From assembly GCA_011947345.1 (NCBI GenBank), contig JAAVTG010000663.1, forward strand, positions 62,001-126,000: 64,000 nt of DNA. Reading direction: 5' to 3'. Positions 35,421 to 44,233 of the stretch are shown here, piece by piece. Position numbers and translations under genes: made by a program. The notes under the pieces were generated by a model. That model searched no databases. It saw nothing but the letters and a program-made list of their open reading frames with translations, and was not told the DNA's origin. The DNA comes from Phytophthora quininea (Eukaryota; Oomycota; Peronosporomycetes; Peronosporales; Peronosporaceae). Every line of letters begins with the position of its first letter. Position 1 is the stretch's first letter.

Positions 35421-35987
35421 CTAGTTCATCAATTTTGCTTCTGACGTTGGCTCGCGGTCGTCTTCGTCGTATTTCACCTTCGGCATGGTGTCGTCGATCA
35501 TGTCGGCTGCTTTGGGAGTCATGTTGATCACATACTCAGTGTCATACGCGGATGCGGAGGTTGCCAGCACCGTGAGCCTTTCGACTGCAGGATTGTCGAG
35601 CCACACGACAAAGTTGGCGGCGAACGCTCTTCTTGTCGTACAGACAGAGTCACCGCGTCCTGTCCTTGGGAAGTACCAGGCGCACATGATGTCCCATTTG
35701 CCGCCGTACCACATGGCTCGGCTGTACTTGCGAGCTCAATCTCGAACCTTTTCAGTCGCCGTTGGGCTTTTCAGTCAGGCGTGCATCTCTCCCGCGGCAT
35801 TCGCAGCAAGACACGGATGGCAGCCACACTTCACAGCTAAGGAGATTTTAAACCTGACGGTGGATTTCTTGACCTCATTGCTCGGCTCGGGCTGTGTGAA
35901 CGGCTGCACCATGTCGTGATCGATCGACGCGGCCCCGACACTTGCGAGCGCTGCAATCGCGAGTACCTGCAATCCCAAAATTTGCAT
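35421..35987 (-). pseudogene. Broken NLP (necrosis- and ethylene-inducing, NPP1-like) family gene
   Basis: The start (35987) encodes a signal peptide (MQILGLQVLAIAALASV) followed by NLP-type N-terminal sequence including the conserved GCHP block. The rest of the family similarity resumes in another frame around 35714 (AWYFPR, VVWLDNPAVE, VKVKY). In between are a frame change near 35783, an in-frame TGA near 35744 and another frame change near 35730. The signature heptapeptide region of the family is not recognisable. The frame stops at 35421, well short of the usual C-terminal region. NLPs are secreted proteins of plant-associated microbes; some are cytolytic toxins, many are not. This copy is unlikely to make a full product. 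Confidence 0.8.
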
Positions 35988-36410
35988 CTTGAATGCTGGC
36001 GTAGTGTTGAAAGATGCTGGAAGAATGGCGAGTGCATCCTAGGGCGCAGCTCAGGTCGAGACATACAGAGCACCTTCCTATCGACGGGAATTCGCGCGGG
36101 TGTCAGCATGCCAAATAGCCTCAGCTTTGTGTAGTCAAAACTTCAGGTTCCGATCCCGACATCGGTCAACATTTCGAGAGTGCAGCAGACTGCTGCAGTC
36201 GGGAGAACCGGAGGGAGGACGGCAAGCTGTAGATCGTCAACAAAACAGGCTAACGCAATCGTTAGAAATCCCCAAACCGCATCATCCAAGTGTGTACATG
36301 CTTACTCCCCAACCTCTGCAAAATCCATGTGTATAAATTCTGGCGCCGACGTGCACACGCACACACATCGATCGCCTCTTGCAGTCTCAAATCCGTCGGC
36401 TGCAGGCCAA
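35988..36410. other. Intergenic region upstream of bZIP 1
   Basis: 423 bp between the divergent NLP remnant and bZIP 1. The frame of bZIP 1 is open back to 36180, but without conserved content. A short AC-rich tract sits near 36350-36366. Confidence 0.45.
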
Positions 36411-37478
36411 ATGAGCGCGTTTCGGCACACCACAAGGCGTAGCTTTGGCGTTGAGAACGATAGCTCCATTGCGAACCGGCAGATTCCGTCGCTTCCACGC
36501 CAGAAACTCTACGGGAATGTCCACAACGACCAATCCTCTCCACGCCGATCAGCGCCAGAGTTCACTCGCAAAAGGGACTCGATGGGGCTGGCTGACGCCC
36601 GCACGGAGCTGCTGACAGCACTGGTGCCGCTCACACAGCTCATTGAGGCCTCACAGAGCCCCAAATCACCAACTGCTGCAGCCAAATCGTCGATTCCTGC
36701 TCCCGTCAATCCAAAACCCAAACGCAAACGCATTCGCATCAAGACGGAGAGACGGCGCGAGCAGTGCAGGAACAACCAGGCGCGCTACCGCAACCGCCAG
36801 CGAGGGATATTGCAAGACCTCGACGACAGTGTGCAAGGTCTCCGAGCAGAGATCCAGCGATTGGACGCGCAGCGCCACACCTTGTGCTACGGCCTGCAGA
36901 CCAAGCAGAATCCGTGGAGTGTCGTGGTCGAGTACTTTCGTCTGTTCCGCTACGGGTTCCTGCTCTCCCCTCGCACTGAGGCCGTAGCTTCTAGCGAGTT
37001 CCCGGACCAACAATACTTTTTGAAGGCTGTGATGGCGGAAAATGTGGCGATCGGGGAGCTTGTAGGAGTGGACGCTCTAGTGGAACAATGGAGGCGCTAT
37101 TCATCAAGTTTTGAGGGTCTCAACCTCGAGTTGGATCGGATGGAGACGCAGCCTCTCGGGGCGATGCTCGCGACGTGTACACTGAGAGTCACCGTGACAG
37201 AAGCCACTCTACAACGTGTTTTCCCTCACTTGCTGGATGACACAGAAAGCCAAGAGAAACTCTACGACTCAGTACGCTCTCGAATGATAAGCCAGCGGAT
37301 CTGCTGTCGGAGTTCGATCCGCTTTCTGTGGGACGACTCCAGCGCTCGAATGACGCGTTTGGACGGCAAGTTGGATTTGGTGCGGCCGCTGCTTCGTTTG
37401 TTCGGAAGTCTTGACGATGTCAACGCTGTGCTCAGTAAGGCTCGCATCACGTCGTCTTGCTTGCTTGGAACGGCTTGA
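36411..37478 (+). CDS. bZIP transcription factor 1, Cys-type basic region
   Basis: Start chosen at MSAFRHTTRRSFG, the ATG nearest the conserved region. The basic region KTERRREQCRNNQARYR has Cys119 where bZIPs have the invariant Asn, with the Gln and Arg at +4 and +8 kept (Yap-like spacing). A short leucine zipper follows (ILQDLDDSVQGLRAEIQRL). Residues about 165-355 form a domain shared with the next three genes: VVVEYFRLFRYG, FLKAVMAENVAIGELVG, LVEQWRRYSSSFEGL, LRVTVTEATLQRVFPHLL, IRFLWDDSS. The pattern recalls SnoaL/NTF2-like folds, but that is inference. Probably a nuclear DNA-binding regulator. The frame is intact. First of four tandem paralogues in the same orientation. Confidence 0.88.
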   Translation: MSAFRHTTRRSFGVENDSSIANRQIPSLPRQKLYGNVHNDQSSPRRSAPEFTRKRDSMGLADARTELLTALVPLTQLIEASQSPKSPTAAAKSSIPAPVNPKPKRKRIRIKTERRREQCRNNQARYRNRQRGILQDLDDSVQGLRAEIQRLDAQRHTLCYGLQTKQNPWSVVVEYFRLFRYGFLLSPRTEAVASSEFPDQQYFLKAVMAENVAIGELVGVDALVEQWRRYSSSFEGLNLELDRMETQPLGAMLATCTLRVTVTEATLQRVFPHLLDDTESQEKLYDSVRSRMISQRICCRSSIRFLWDDSSARMTRLDGKLDLVRPLLRLFGSLDDVNAVLSKARITSSCLLGTA

Positions 37479-37593
37479 AATGAGCAATTTTGATTTTTGA
37501 AAGTGGGGGTTCCAGCGAGTGGAGAACAACGGCATTTGAGCACATTTGTTCGGCAGCAAAGCTGCAAGGAAGAGAGAGAGGAAGGTAGTCTGT

Positions 37594-38453
37594 CTAACGA
37601 ATAGTTATTAGTCTCCTTAATAGCATCGTTGGTTCTCTCGTCTTGGGCCGCTTGGAAACGTGCGACAGTTTCCGGTTGGGAGCTTCGGGCATGCTATCCA
37701 GACAGTCCACGACTAGTCTGAGAAATATTACTTGCGCCCTCCTGCTCTGTGGTCTGTGTGCTTCTTTCCGAGCAACAGCATGTATTTGCCTGAAGCATTT
37801 TCCCCACATACTCTTCACTTGATGTTGCGCCGTCCAAGTTTTTCCTTCGTGTACTATGCTGTTACGGGTCTGCCAAAGCAGGGTAAACGCCACGCTGCAC
37901 AGAGCCCTGTTGAATTGACCGTACATTGCATGCATTCGACGGGTGAATTGCTTGCTTACTGGAGGAGCTTTGCGTAGGGCAATGTTACTGCTGAACTACT
38001 GGAGCTCTTCTTCGGATACCGCACATCCAAACCAGTGAGTTCAAAGAAATCGCCAAAATTGCGGCGGGGTTTGTCCGAGCACTTCTCTGATCCATGCATT
38101 TTTTCCCGCTTTCAGTTCCAACTTGGTGACTATGTGGTGTAATTGCACCTCAGCGCTCTGTCGATATCGCAGCTTGACTTGCCGTTTTACTTTCCACCAG
38201 ATGTTGCGGTTCCTAGTTTTCGCCGATACAGTCCACGGGATTTCGTGTAGTTCGGGGGGCGTCGAAAACTATCCCTGCGCCGTGTTTTGCGAGTTTCTTG
38301 GCGTCCCGTTTCGCATTCAAGTATGGCTTGAGAGGTCCTCGTGATGCCCAAGTTTTTCATTGCTGTCACCTCAATTTTGTCGTACTTTTTTCCTGATAGA
38401 CATGCGTCGGCCGTGTCCGGGATCCATGGGTTTCCTTCCCATGAAAATAGCAA
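37594..38453 (-). mobile_element. Possible decayed non-LTR retrotransposon fragment
   Basis: Minus-strand frames, interrupted by stops, include a block like the end of LINE polyproteins (LLWQTRNSIVHEGKTW followed by a basic helix) and further upstream short coding-like pieces. No reverse transcriptase core, target-site duplication or poly-A tail was found, so this is tentative. Confidence 0.25.
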
Positions 38454-38944
38454 AGCTGCAAGGAACGAACGTGCAGTCTCAAAGGCATCAACATGCGGTA
38501 ATTAACAGGTTTCCTCCACTGCCAGCGGCGCTGTGGCTTTGGGAGAATGTTCAACCGGTTAAGGCAACAATAGACTACCTTGGCAGGCCCGAGTCTCATA
38601 GTTGGAGTTCTTGCGAGAGCGGGGAGAATTCAATCCGCAATGTTGCGTTTTGGACCACCTCTACTAACGTTAGGCAGCAAAGCTGTAGGGAGCGAACGAG
38701 CAGTGTCAAAAGCAATCAACACGTGTAAGCATTGAGGTCCCCGAAGCAACGTCATACAAGCTGTACACCGACGCAATATGTATGGTGTCTCCGGACAGAG
38801 CCATCATAAACCCTCAGCACTGTGGATCGGGGGTAAACCGCAGCAAATCTGCGAGGATACCTGCTCAGGTCACCCAGCGTCAACAACAGCAGATCAATCT
38901 TGTTCGTTGTGTGTGGGTCTGACGCATGTGATTTATCAAGAGCT

Positions 38945-38952
38945 TTCACTCT
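38945..38952 (+). promoter_or_regulatory. Oomycete initiator-like element (TTCACTCT)
   Basis: TTCACTCT matches YTCAYTYY and is followed by CCAATTTCC. It lies 42 bp upstream of the bZIP 2 ATG at 38994, which supports that start over the longer open frame from 38778. Confidence 0.45.
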
Positions 38953-38993
38953 CCAATTTCCCTCGCAGACCACATCGCAGCCACCCACCGCCA

Positions 38994-40178
38994 ATGCAAG
39001 TCGACTCCATTTTCGACGACTTTAACTCGCGCCGATCGATGTACACGCAGGCGTCGCTGAGCTCCGAGATGGTCCGCCCAGTCTTCCAGCGAGGATCTTC
39101 ACACCCCACCAAGTTTGACGACGACGCGACCGAGCGGAGAGGCAAGCGGTCGTTCTCGCCGGAGAGCTGGCGAGACTACCCGCCAACGAAGCGCAGCTCA
39201 ACGACAGACACTACTCTACCACGGCACTCGCCTTCTACTTTCACGAAACACACCTTAAGCATGACGAGTTCTACCTGCAAGGTGGAGACCAAGACAATCC
39301 GTCGAAAGACCGAGCGCCGTCGAGAGCAATGCCGCGCCAACCAAGCTCGCTACCGCATGAAGCAGCTCAACCACGCTAAACTGCTGGAAGAAACGGTGCA
39401 GCATCTCCGCGGAGAGATCCCCGTGCTGGAACTGCAGCGCAACAGACTCATGCACGGGGGCGGCCAGAAGAGCGTGTGGAGCGCCGTGGTCGAGTACTTC
39501 AACACCTTTCGCTTCGGCGTGCCGGTGACACCAGAGGGCCAGCTCTCGAGCACGGACGTGAAGCGTGTCGGGGGTGTCAACTCGAACGACCAGCTCGTGT
39601 TTCTCCGATCCACGATGGCGTCGAACGTCATCCTGGGCGAAATGCGAGGGGTGAAGCCGCTGATGGAGCAGTGGCGACGTTACTCGTCCTTCTTCGGGGA
39701 CCTGTACTTCCAGTTAGAGAGCATGCAGCGAGCCAGCGACACGTTTGTGATGGTGTCAGCGACGCTAAATGCGACCGTGTCGGAGTCGACGCTGGCCAAT
39801 GTGTTCCCGCATTTGTCCAGCGGTGGCGACGTTAAAGAGCACCAAAATGCGGAGGCCACAGCTGAGGGCGGCGAGTCGATGAGCGAGGACGAGTTCGCCA
39901 TGATAGTGACGGTGCGGTCAAAACTCCTTGGCCGCCGTCTAGTGGTCCCGTGCTCGCTCTGCTTCGAGTGGGACCCTACGAGCTGTCGAGTGACGAGGTT
40001 GGAGACGACGACGAACTTCATCGCGCCGTTGACGCGGGCTCTGCGGAGTCTGGACGACGCTGCGTGGTTGATGGAGCGTGCCCGGATCTCTCCCGATGGC
40101 GCGATAGGACTGCGCGAACGCAGCGTAGGGTGGCAATGTGTGTGGAAGGATTCACGTGTCGCGCAATTCGATCAGTAA
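38994..40178 (+). CDS. bZIP transcription factor 2, Cys-type basic region
   Basis: Start MQVDSIFDDFNSRRS is supported by colinearity with bZIP 3 (MQISGGRNDDFGPRR) and by the initiator 42 bp upstream. The shared N-terminal motif LSSEMVRPVFQR is followed by a Ser/Thr/Pro-rich region. The basic region KTERRREQCRANQARYR has Cys113 in place of the invariant Asn. The zipper is LLEETVQHLRGEIPVLELQ. The C-terminal shared domain follows: VVEYFNTFRFG, FLRSTMASNVILGEMRG, LMEQWRRYSSFFGDL, VFPHL, VVPCSLCFEWD, ARISPDGAIGL. An acidic insertion (AEGGESMSEDE) after VFPHL is absent from the other three. Intact frame, 394 residues. Closest to bZIP 3 in sequence and position, so a local duplicate. Confidence 0.88.
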   Translation: MQVDSIFDDFNSRRSMYTQASLSSEMVRPVFQRGSSHPTKFDDDATERRGKRSFSPESWRDYPPTKRSSTTDTTLPRHSPSTFTKHTLSMTSSTCKVETKTIRRKTERRREQCRANQARYRMKQLNHAKLLEETVQHLRGEIPVLELQRNRLMHGGGQKSVWSAVVEYFNTFRFGVPVTPEGQLSSTDVKRVGGVNSNDQLVFLRSTMASNVILGEMRGVKPLMEQWRRYSSFFGDLYFQLESMQRASDTFVMVSATLNATVSESTLANVFPHLSSGGDVKEHQNAEATAEGGESMSEDEFAMIVTVRSKLLGRRLVVPCSLCFEWDPTSCRVTRLETTTNFIAPLTRALRSLDDAAWLMERARISPDGAIGLRERSVGWQCVWKDSRVAQFDQ

Positions 40179-40946
40179 TGCATAGCAAGTGTGTAAAGGA
40201 CTCGTCTTCCAGCTCGACACGCAGGCCATGCAACTTGCTGTCACACTCTTGCAAATCGATCGGGATCGCTTCCAGCCGCAAAACCATCAACATCACGTCG
40301 CGGGCCGTGATCACAAACAGGATATTGTTGATTCCCGACAAAGAAGGCGGCCAAGAGCTTGCCCTTCGCAGTCGCTACCGCAACAATGACCCACTCAATT
40401 CTTTGCCTCGTAAGATGCTGCGTGTTGGTGCTGTCTAGTGGCATTGAAGACCCTCCGGGTAATGCGAGCAATGTGCATGGGAGGCACGTGGAGTACTTCC
40501 ACAGCGCGCCGTTAGATTGTTCATGCCGAGCGCTTCCACCTCGAGCGTTTACTCTGCTGGTGACAATACATAACCGAGGCGAATTGCGTGAATATCATTT
40601 GCAGCGAGCTGATCGTGACGCTGGTCAAAATCGCTTGCACGCGGAGCGCCAACCACCAGCTCCACCGTGACTGCGTTTCCTCTGTCATTCAGGTCCGATG
40701 GTCCATGAAGACACCACCCACTCGGTTTATCACAATGACAGCATGCCCTCTGTTGGAAGCGCCAGCAATTCTCGTGCAGAAGCGAGGCGAATGATGATTT
40801 CCCTTCGCGCAGTGCTCGGATTTCGACGGAGAACGTGTAGGTCACTAGTAGTAATCTCGGACGCACTGGGAAACAGGACCAGCCTCATTCGCCTTTTGAC
40901 CGCCCCGACGACACAGCACAGCCAACAGGAGCTCTCTCTCTCTCTC
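40179..40946. other. Intergenic region between bZIP 2 and bZIP 3
   Basis: 768 bp. Minus-strand frames contain broken stretches with some protein-like character (for example around 40200-40330 and 40560-40800), possibly a decayed gene I cannot name. A CT-repeat (about 40931-40946) lies immediately before the bZIP 3 ATG. Confidence 0.4.
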
Positions 40947-41992
40947 ATGCAGATCAGCGGCGGAAGAAACGACGACTTCGGTCCTCGACGACTCGTAGAC
41001 ATTCAACCGCCTCTCAGCTCGGAGATCGTCCGCCCAATCTTCCAGCGGGACGTCACTCATAGGGACAGAACTGCACAATTCAACGAGGAATGGGGCATCA
41101 AGAGAGCACTCACGTCGGAGCAAGCGCCAGCGTGGACGCCAACGCAGTCACAGCATCATTTAGCTACAGTGAGCAAAATTGCTCTACAGCAGCTACCCAC
41201 CCTCAGTGATGTTGGCGCTATGGCCAACCATGCCATGCGCGCAGACTTTCCCGTCAAGAAGAAGCGAATCCGTCTCAAAACTCAGCGCCGTCGAGAACAG
41301 TGTCGTGCCAATCAAGCTCGCTACCGGCAGAAGCAGGCGAATTACGAGCGAACTCTTGAAGGAAGTGTGCAAGCTCTTAATTCAGAAATCCCCGGGCTCG
41401 AGTTGCAACGCAACTGCCTCATGCACGGGGGAACCAGCAGACTATGTGGGGCTTCGCTGTCGACTACTTCCACCAATTTCGTTCAGGAGCGGTGAATAAC
41501 TCTGGCCAACTCGAGTTTTTGAGGTCCACGCTGGCGGACAACGTCGTTCTCGGAGATCTCTGCGGCGTGGACGGGCTTATGGAGCAATGGCGGCGGTGGT
41601 CGATGTACTTTCAGGGCCCGCACTTCCAGCTGGAGCACATGCGCAGGTCGAGCGATAACTTTGCCGTGGCGACAGCGTCGCTCAAAGTGACAGTATCGGA
41701 AACGACACTCACGGTCTTGTTCCCGCACTTGACCGGGGAGAGCGCAGACGCGAAGAGTTTGGCGCTTGGGTCAAAGCTCGTGGGGTGTCGGTTGCTACTC
41801 CCGTGCTCGCTGTGCTTTGAGTGGGACGCAACCAATGCCAATGTCATACAGCTGCAGACAACGACAAGCTGGGTGAAGCCGCTCGTCCACGTGTTTGGAA
41901 ACTTGGCGGATGTTGCGCAAGTGCTGGAGCATGCGCTAGTCTCACACGATGGAGCAATTGGAGAGGCCGCAAGCCCAGTCAGCTATGCTTGA
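40947..41992 (+). CDS. bZIP transcription factor 3, Cys-type basic region, one frameshift
   Basis: Start MQISGGRNDDFGPRR matches the bZIP 2 start. LSSEIVRPIFQR is conserved. The basic region KTQRRREQCRANQARYR has Cys119 instead of Asn. The zipper is LEGSVQALNSEIPGLELQ. The frame changes near 41432 within CACGGGGGAAC; one more G would join LMHGG to the shared domain without loss. The domain then runs MWGFAVDYFHQFRSG, FLRSTLADNVVLGDLCG, LMEQWRRWSMYFQGP, LTVLFPHL, LLPCSLCFEWD, ALVSHDGAIGE. Paralogous to bZIP 2. The frameshift is of the same kind as those elsewhere in the window and is probably not real. Confidence 0.85.
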
Positions 41993-42959
41993 TAGATGAT
42001 GTGTACATCCACTTTTCCTTGTCTGATGAGAACTGCTTTGTAAAAGCGCCAGTGCTACAGGAATGATCGATGAGCACTCGTATAGACGGAACAATCGGAC
42101 GAAGCAGTGGAGCTGGTGCAAAGTGCTTCCCTTGAAGCCTAGCAGCGCCAGTGCCAGGCTAGCACTACGCATGCGCGGAGAAAACGAAGCACTTCGCTCT
42201 TGTGTGACTGAACAAACACGCAAGCTGCACGATGCACACCGGAAGTTCATCTTGAAGAGCGATCTGTGTGAGTAATGGTGGTAAGACTCGGCTCCAACCA
42301 GACGTACAGCACGGGGAGCAGATCCGTTGATCCGTGATCCATTGGCGCAGCGCTCGACTCGAACGACGTCAGTGTGGCCATGAGCAACAAAGAGAAGGCT
42401 GCTACATACGTTCCCGCGTTGTCGTTGCCGCCAGTATGCGACTTGAAAAGATGCGGTGTGGCATCCGCTGGTCTCTTGGTCTCCTCGATTTGCACGTTAA
42501 TCCGATCGCCAGCAGCACCGAAGCCAAGCGCAGTCCAGTGGTTGCCGTTCGTATCGATCCTCTCCATCTTGGTCGCCGCGTACCATGGTCAAAGCGAAGA
42601 CAGACAGACAGACAGACCACCATGACAGCCGGACATGTCGTCTTCCGCCGTAATAGCGTTCGCTGTGCCGTTTAGGTTCAAGGCCATGACTCATACGATT
42701 TGAACTCGTGCCGAGCGCCGAGCTTGACGTGCAAAACGGGTGCTCCTCCCCACACACTCATGGCCAAAATCACACGAACGCAAATCGCCGGGGCCATGGC
42801 TTGTTTACGCCTGAGGCGATTGAGGCCGCATGCCTCCAATCAAACACAACCAGACGGGTGCCTTCCATCTGCGACGCGCTTGTCGCTGCTGTGGAGCGAT
42901 GGCATTCTTCAAAGCGAGCTTGGCGGGTGTGATAACAAGCAAGTCACTCGAACTCCACC
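41993..42959. other. Intergenic region between bZIP 3 and bZIP 4
   Basis: 967 bp with no recognised gene. A short ACAG tetranucleotide repeat lies near 42598-42617. Several small frames on both strands overlap one another and none shows family similarity. Confidence 0.45.
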
Positions 42960-44099
42960 ATGGCCAGCTTTGGCAACCCCTTCGACAAGGACGCCACTCC
43001 GTTGCTCAGCGACGCCGTGATCGGTAGCGTCCACACTCGCGCCCGTGGCCCCGGATACGGCCTGATCAGGCCCATTCCAAGAGCCAAAATGAACTCAACG
43101 TCGCTGCCTCCGTTGAAAATGTTATCGCCATTGGCCAACGCCGTCACAAGTGCCGCTGCCGAGAGATTCCCGCAGTGCGTTGATCAGCTGACCCCAGAAA
43201 ATCCTCCCGTGAGCCGAAGTGTCCCCGTTCATCTGCCGAGCTTGCAGTCTGCTGGCGCATTCGTGTCGCCATCGCGAATAGTCTCGGACGCGGTTGCCAC
43301 CTTGTCGATTGCTTCTTCAGAGGCGGCAACACCCAGCCGACTGCGCAGACAGAGACCAACCGCCAAGTCCGAAGCTTGTCGTGAGCAGTGTCGTAACAAC
43401 CAGGCACGCTACCGTCAGAAGCAGAGAGAATACGTCGCTAATCTGGAAGCGACAGTAGCGCAGTTGCGAGACGACATTCCGAGGCTGGAAGTGGAGCGGC
43501 GGCGACTTAACTATGATTCTCGGCAGCGCGCTTGGGATGTAGTCACCGAATACTTTCAGCATTTTCGCAACGGAGTGGGTGGCAATGTCGAGCAGGGCTC
43601 CACCGCATTTAATGAGGCGAGCCGTGCATCAGAAGCTCAGCAGCAGCTCATGTTTCTGCGATCCACAATGGCGAACAACGTCGAGTTTGGGGATCTTAGC
43701 GGCATCGAAGTGCTGTTGGATCAGTGGCGCCAAATGTCCGAGGGCCATGAAGATTTACACTTCGAGCTGCAGCACATGAAGAAGATTTCCGACTGTATCG
43801 TCATCGCCTCGGCGACTTTGAGTGTGACGGTCACCAAGTGCACGCTGGAATGCATCTTCTCGCATCTCATGAATTCGGAGACAGTTGAGGACTTGTCCTT
43901 GGCGGTGAAGCTCCTGGGCCAGCGGGTCAGCTACCCATGCTCAGTGCTGTTCGTGTGGGACGAAGCGACCAACCTCGTAGCCCGACTCGAGACGGAAGTG
44001 GACATGGCAACGCCGCTCATCGAGCTTCTGGGCAACGTACAAGAAGCCTCGCGCATACTTGAGGGCGCCATTATGTTTTCAAATGGCCAGATTAATTAA
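42960..44099 (+). CDS. bZIP transcription factor 4, Cys-type basic region
   Basis: 379 residues, intact, from MASFGNPFDKDATPL. The N-terminal half is Ser/Pro/Ala-rich and unlike the other copies. The basic region is shorter and less basic on its N side (KSEACREQCRNNQARYRQKQ), with Cys144 at the invariant Asn position. The zipper is LEATVAQLRDDIPRLEVERR. The shared domain follows: VVTEYFQHFRNG, FLRSTMANNVEFGDLSG, LLDQWRQMSEGHEDL, CTLECIFSHLM, SYPCSVLFVWDE, ending INstop at 44097-44099. It is the most diverged of the four, which suggests an older duplication than that giving bZIP 2 and 3. Likely nuclear regulator. Confidence 0.88.
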   Translation: MASFGNPFDKDATPLLSDAVIGSVHTRARGPGYGLIRPIPRAKMNSTSLPPLKMLSPLANAVTSAAAERFPQCVDQLTPENPPVSRSVPVHLPSLQSAGAFVSPSRIVSDAVATLSIASSEAATPSRLRRQRPTAKSEACREQCRNNQARYRQKQREYVANLEATVAQLRDDIPRLEVERRRLNYDSRQRAWDVVTEYFQHFRNGVGGNVEQGSTAFNEASRASEAQQQLMFLRSTMANNVEFGDLSGIEVLLDQWRQMSEGHEDLHFELQHMKKISDCIVIASATLSVTVTKCTLECIFSHLMNSETVEDLSLAVKLLGQRVSYPCSVLFVWDEATNLVARLETEVDMATPLIELLGNVQEASRILEGAIMFSNGQIN

Positions 44100-44233
44100 C
44101 CACGGGCGGGATCGTTCGTTGGAAATGCAGGCGGAATGACCGAGTACAGTAGTATTTCGCCTTTCAATTCTGCTTCCCTTGTTGTCTCCATCAACTCCCA
44201 CAGGCCTAACCAATTGCCATCATTGATGACAAT

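Larger units (their letters stand above)
37479..38993. other. Intergenic stretch between bZIP 1 and bZIP 2
   Basis: 1.5 kb, AT-richer, with no intact gene. It contains the possible retroelement remnant at 37594-38453 and the upstream region of bZIP 2. Confidence 0.5.

Noticed and set aside
42247..42757. Minus-strand small frames between bZIP 3 and 4
   Set aside because: Two overlapping frames of similar length with no motif; a tetranucleotide repeat lies inside.
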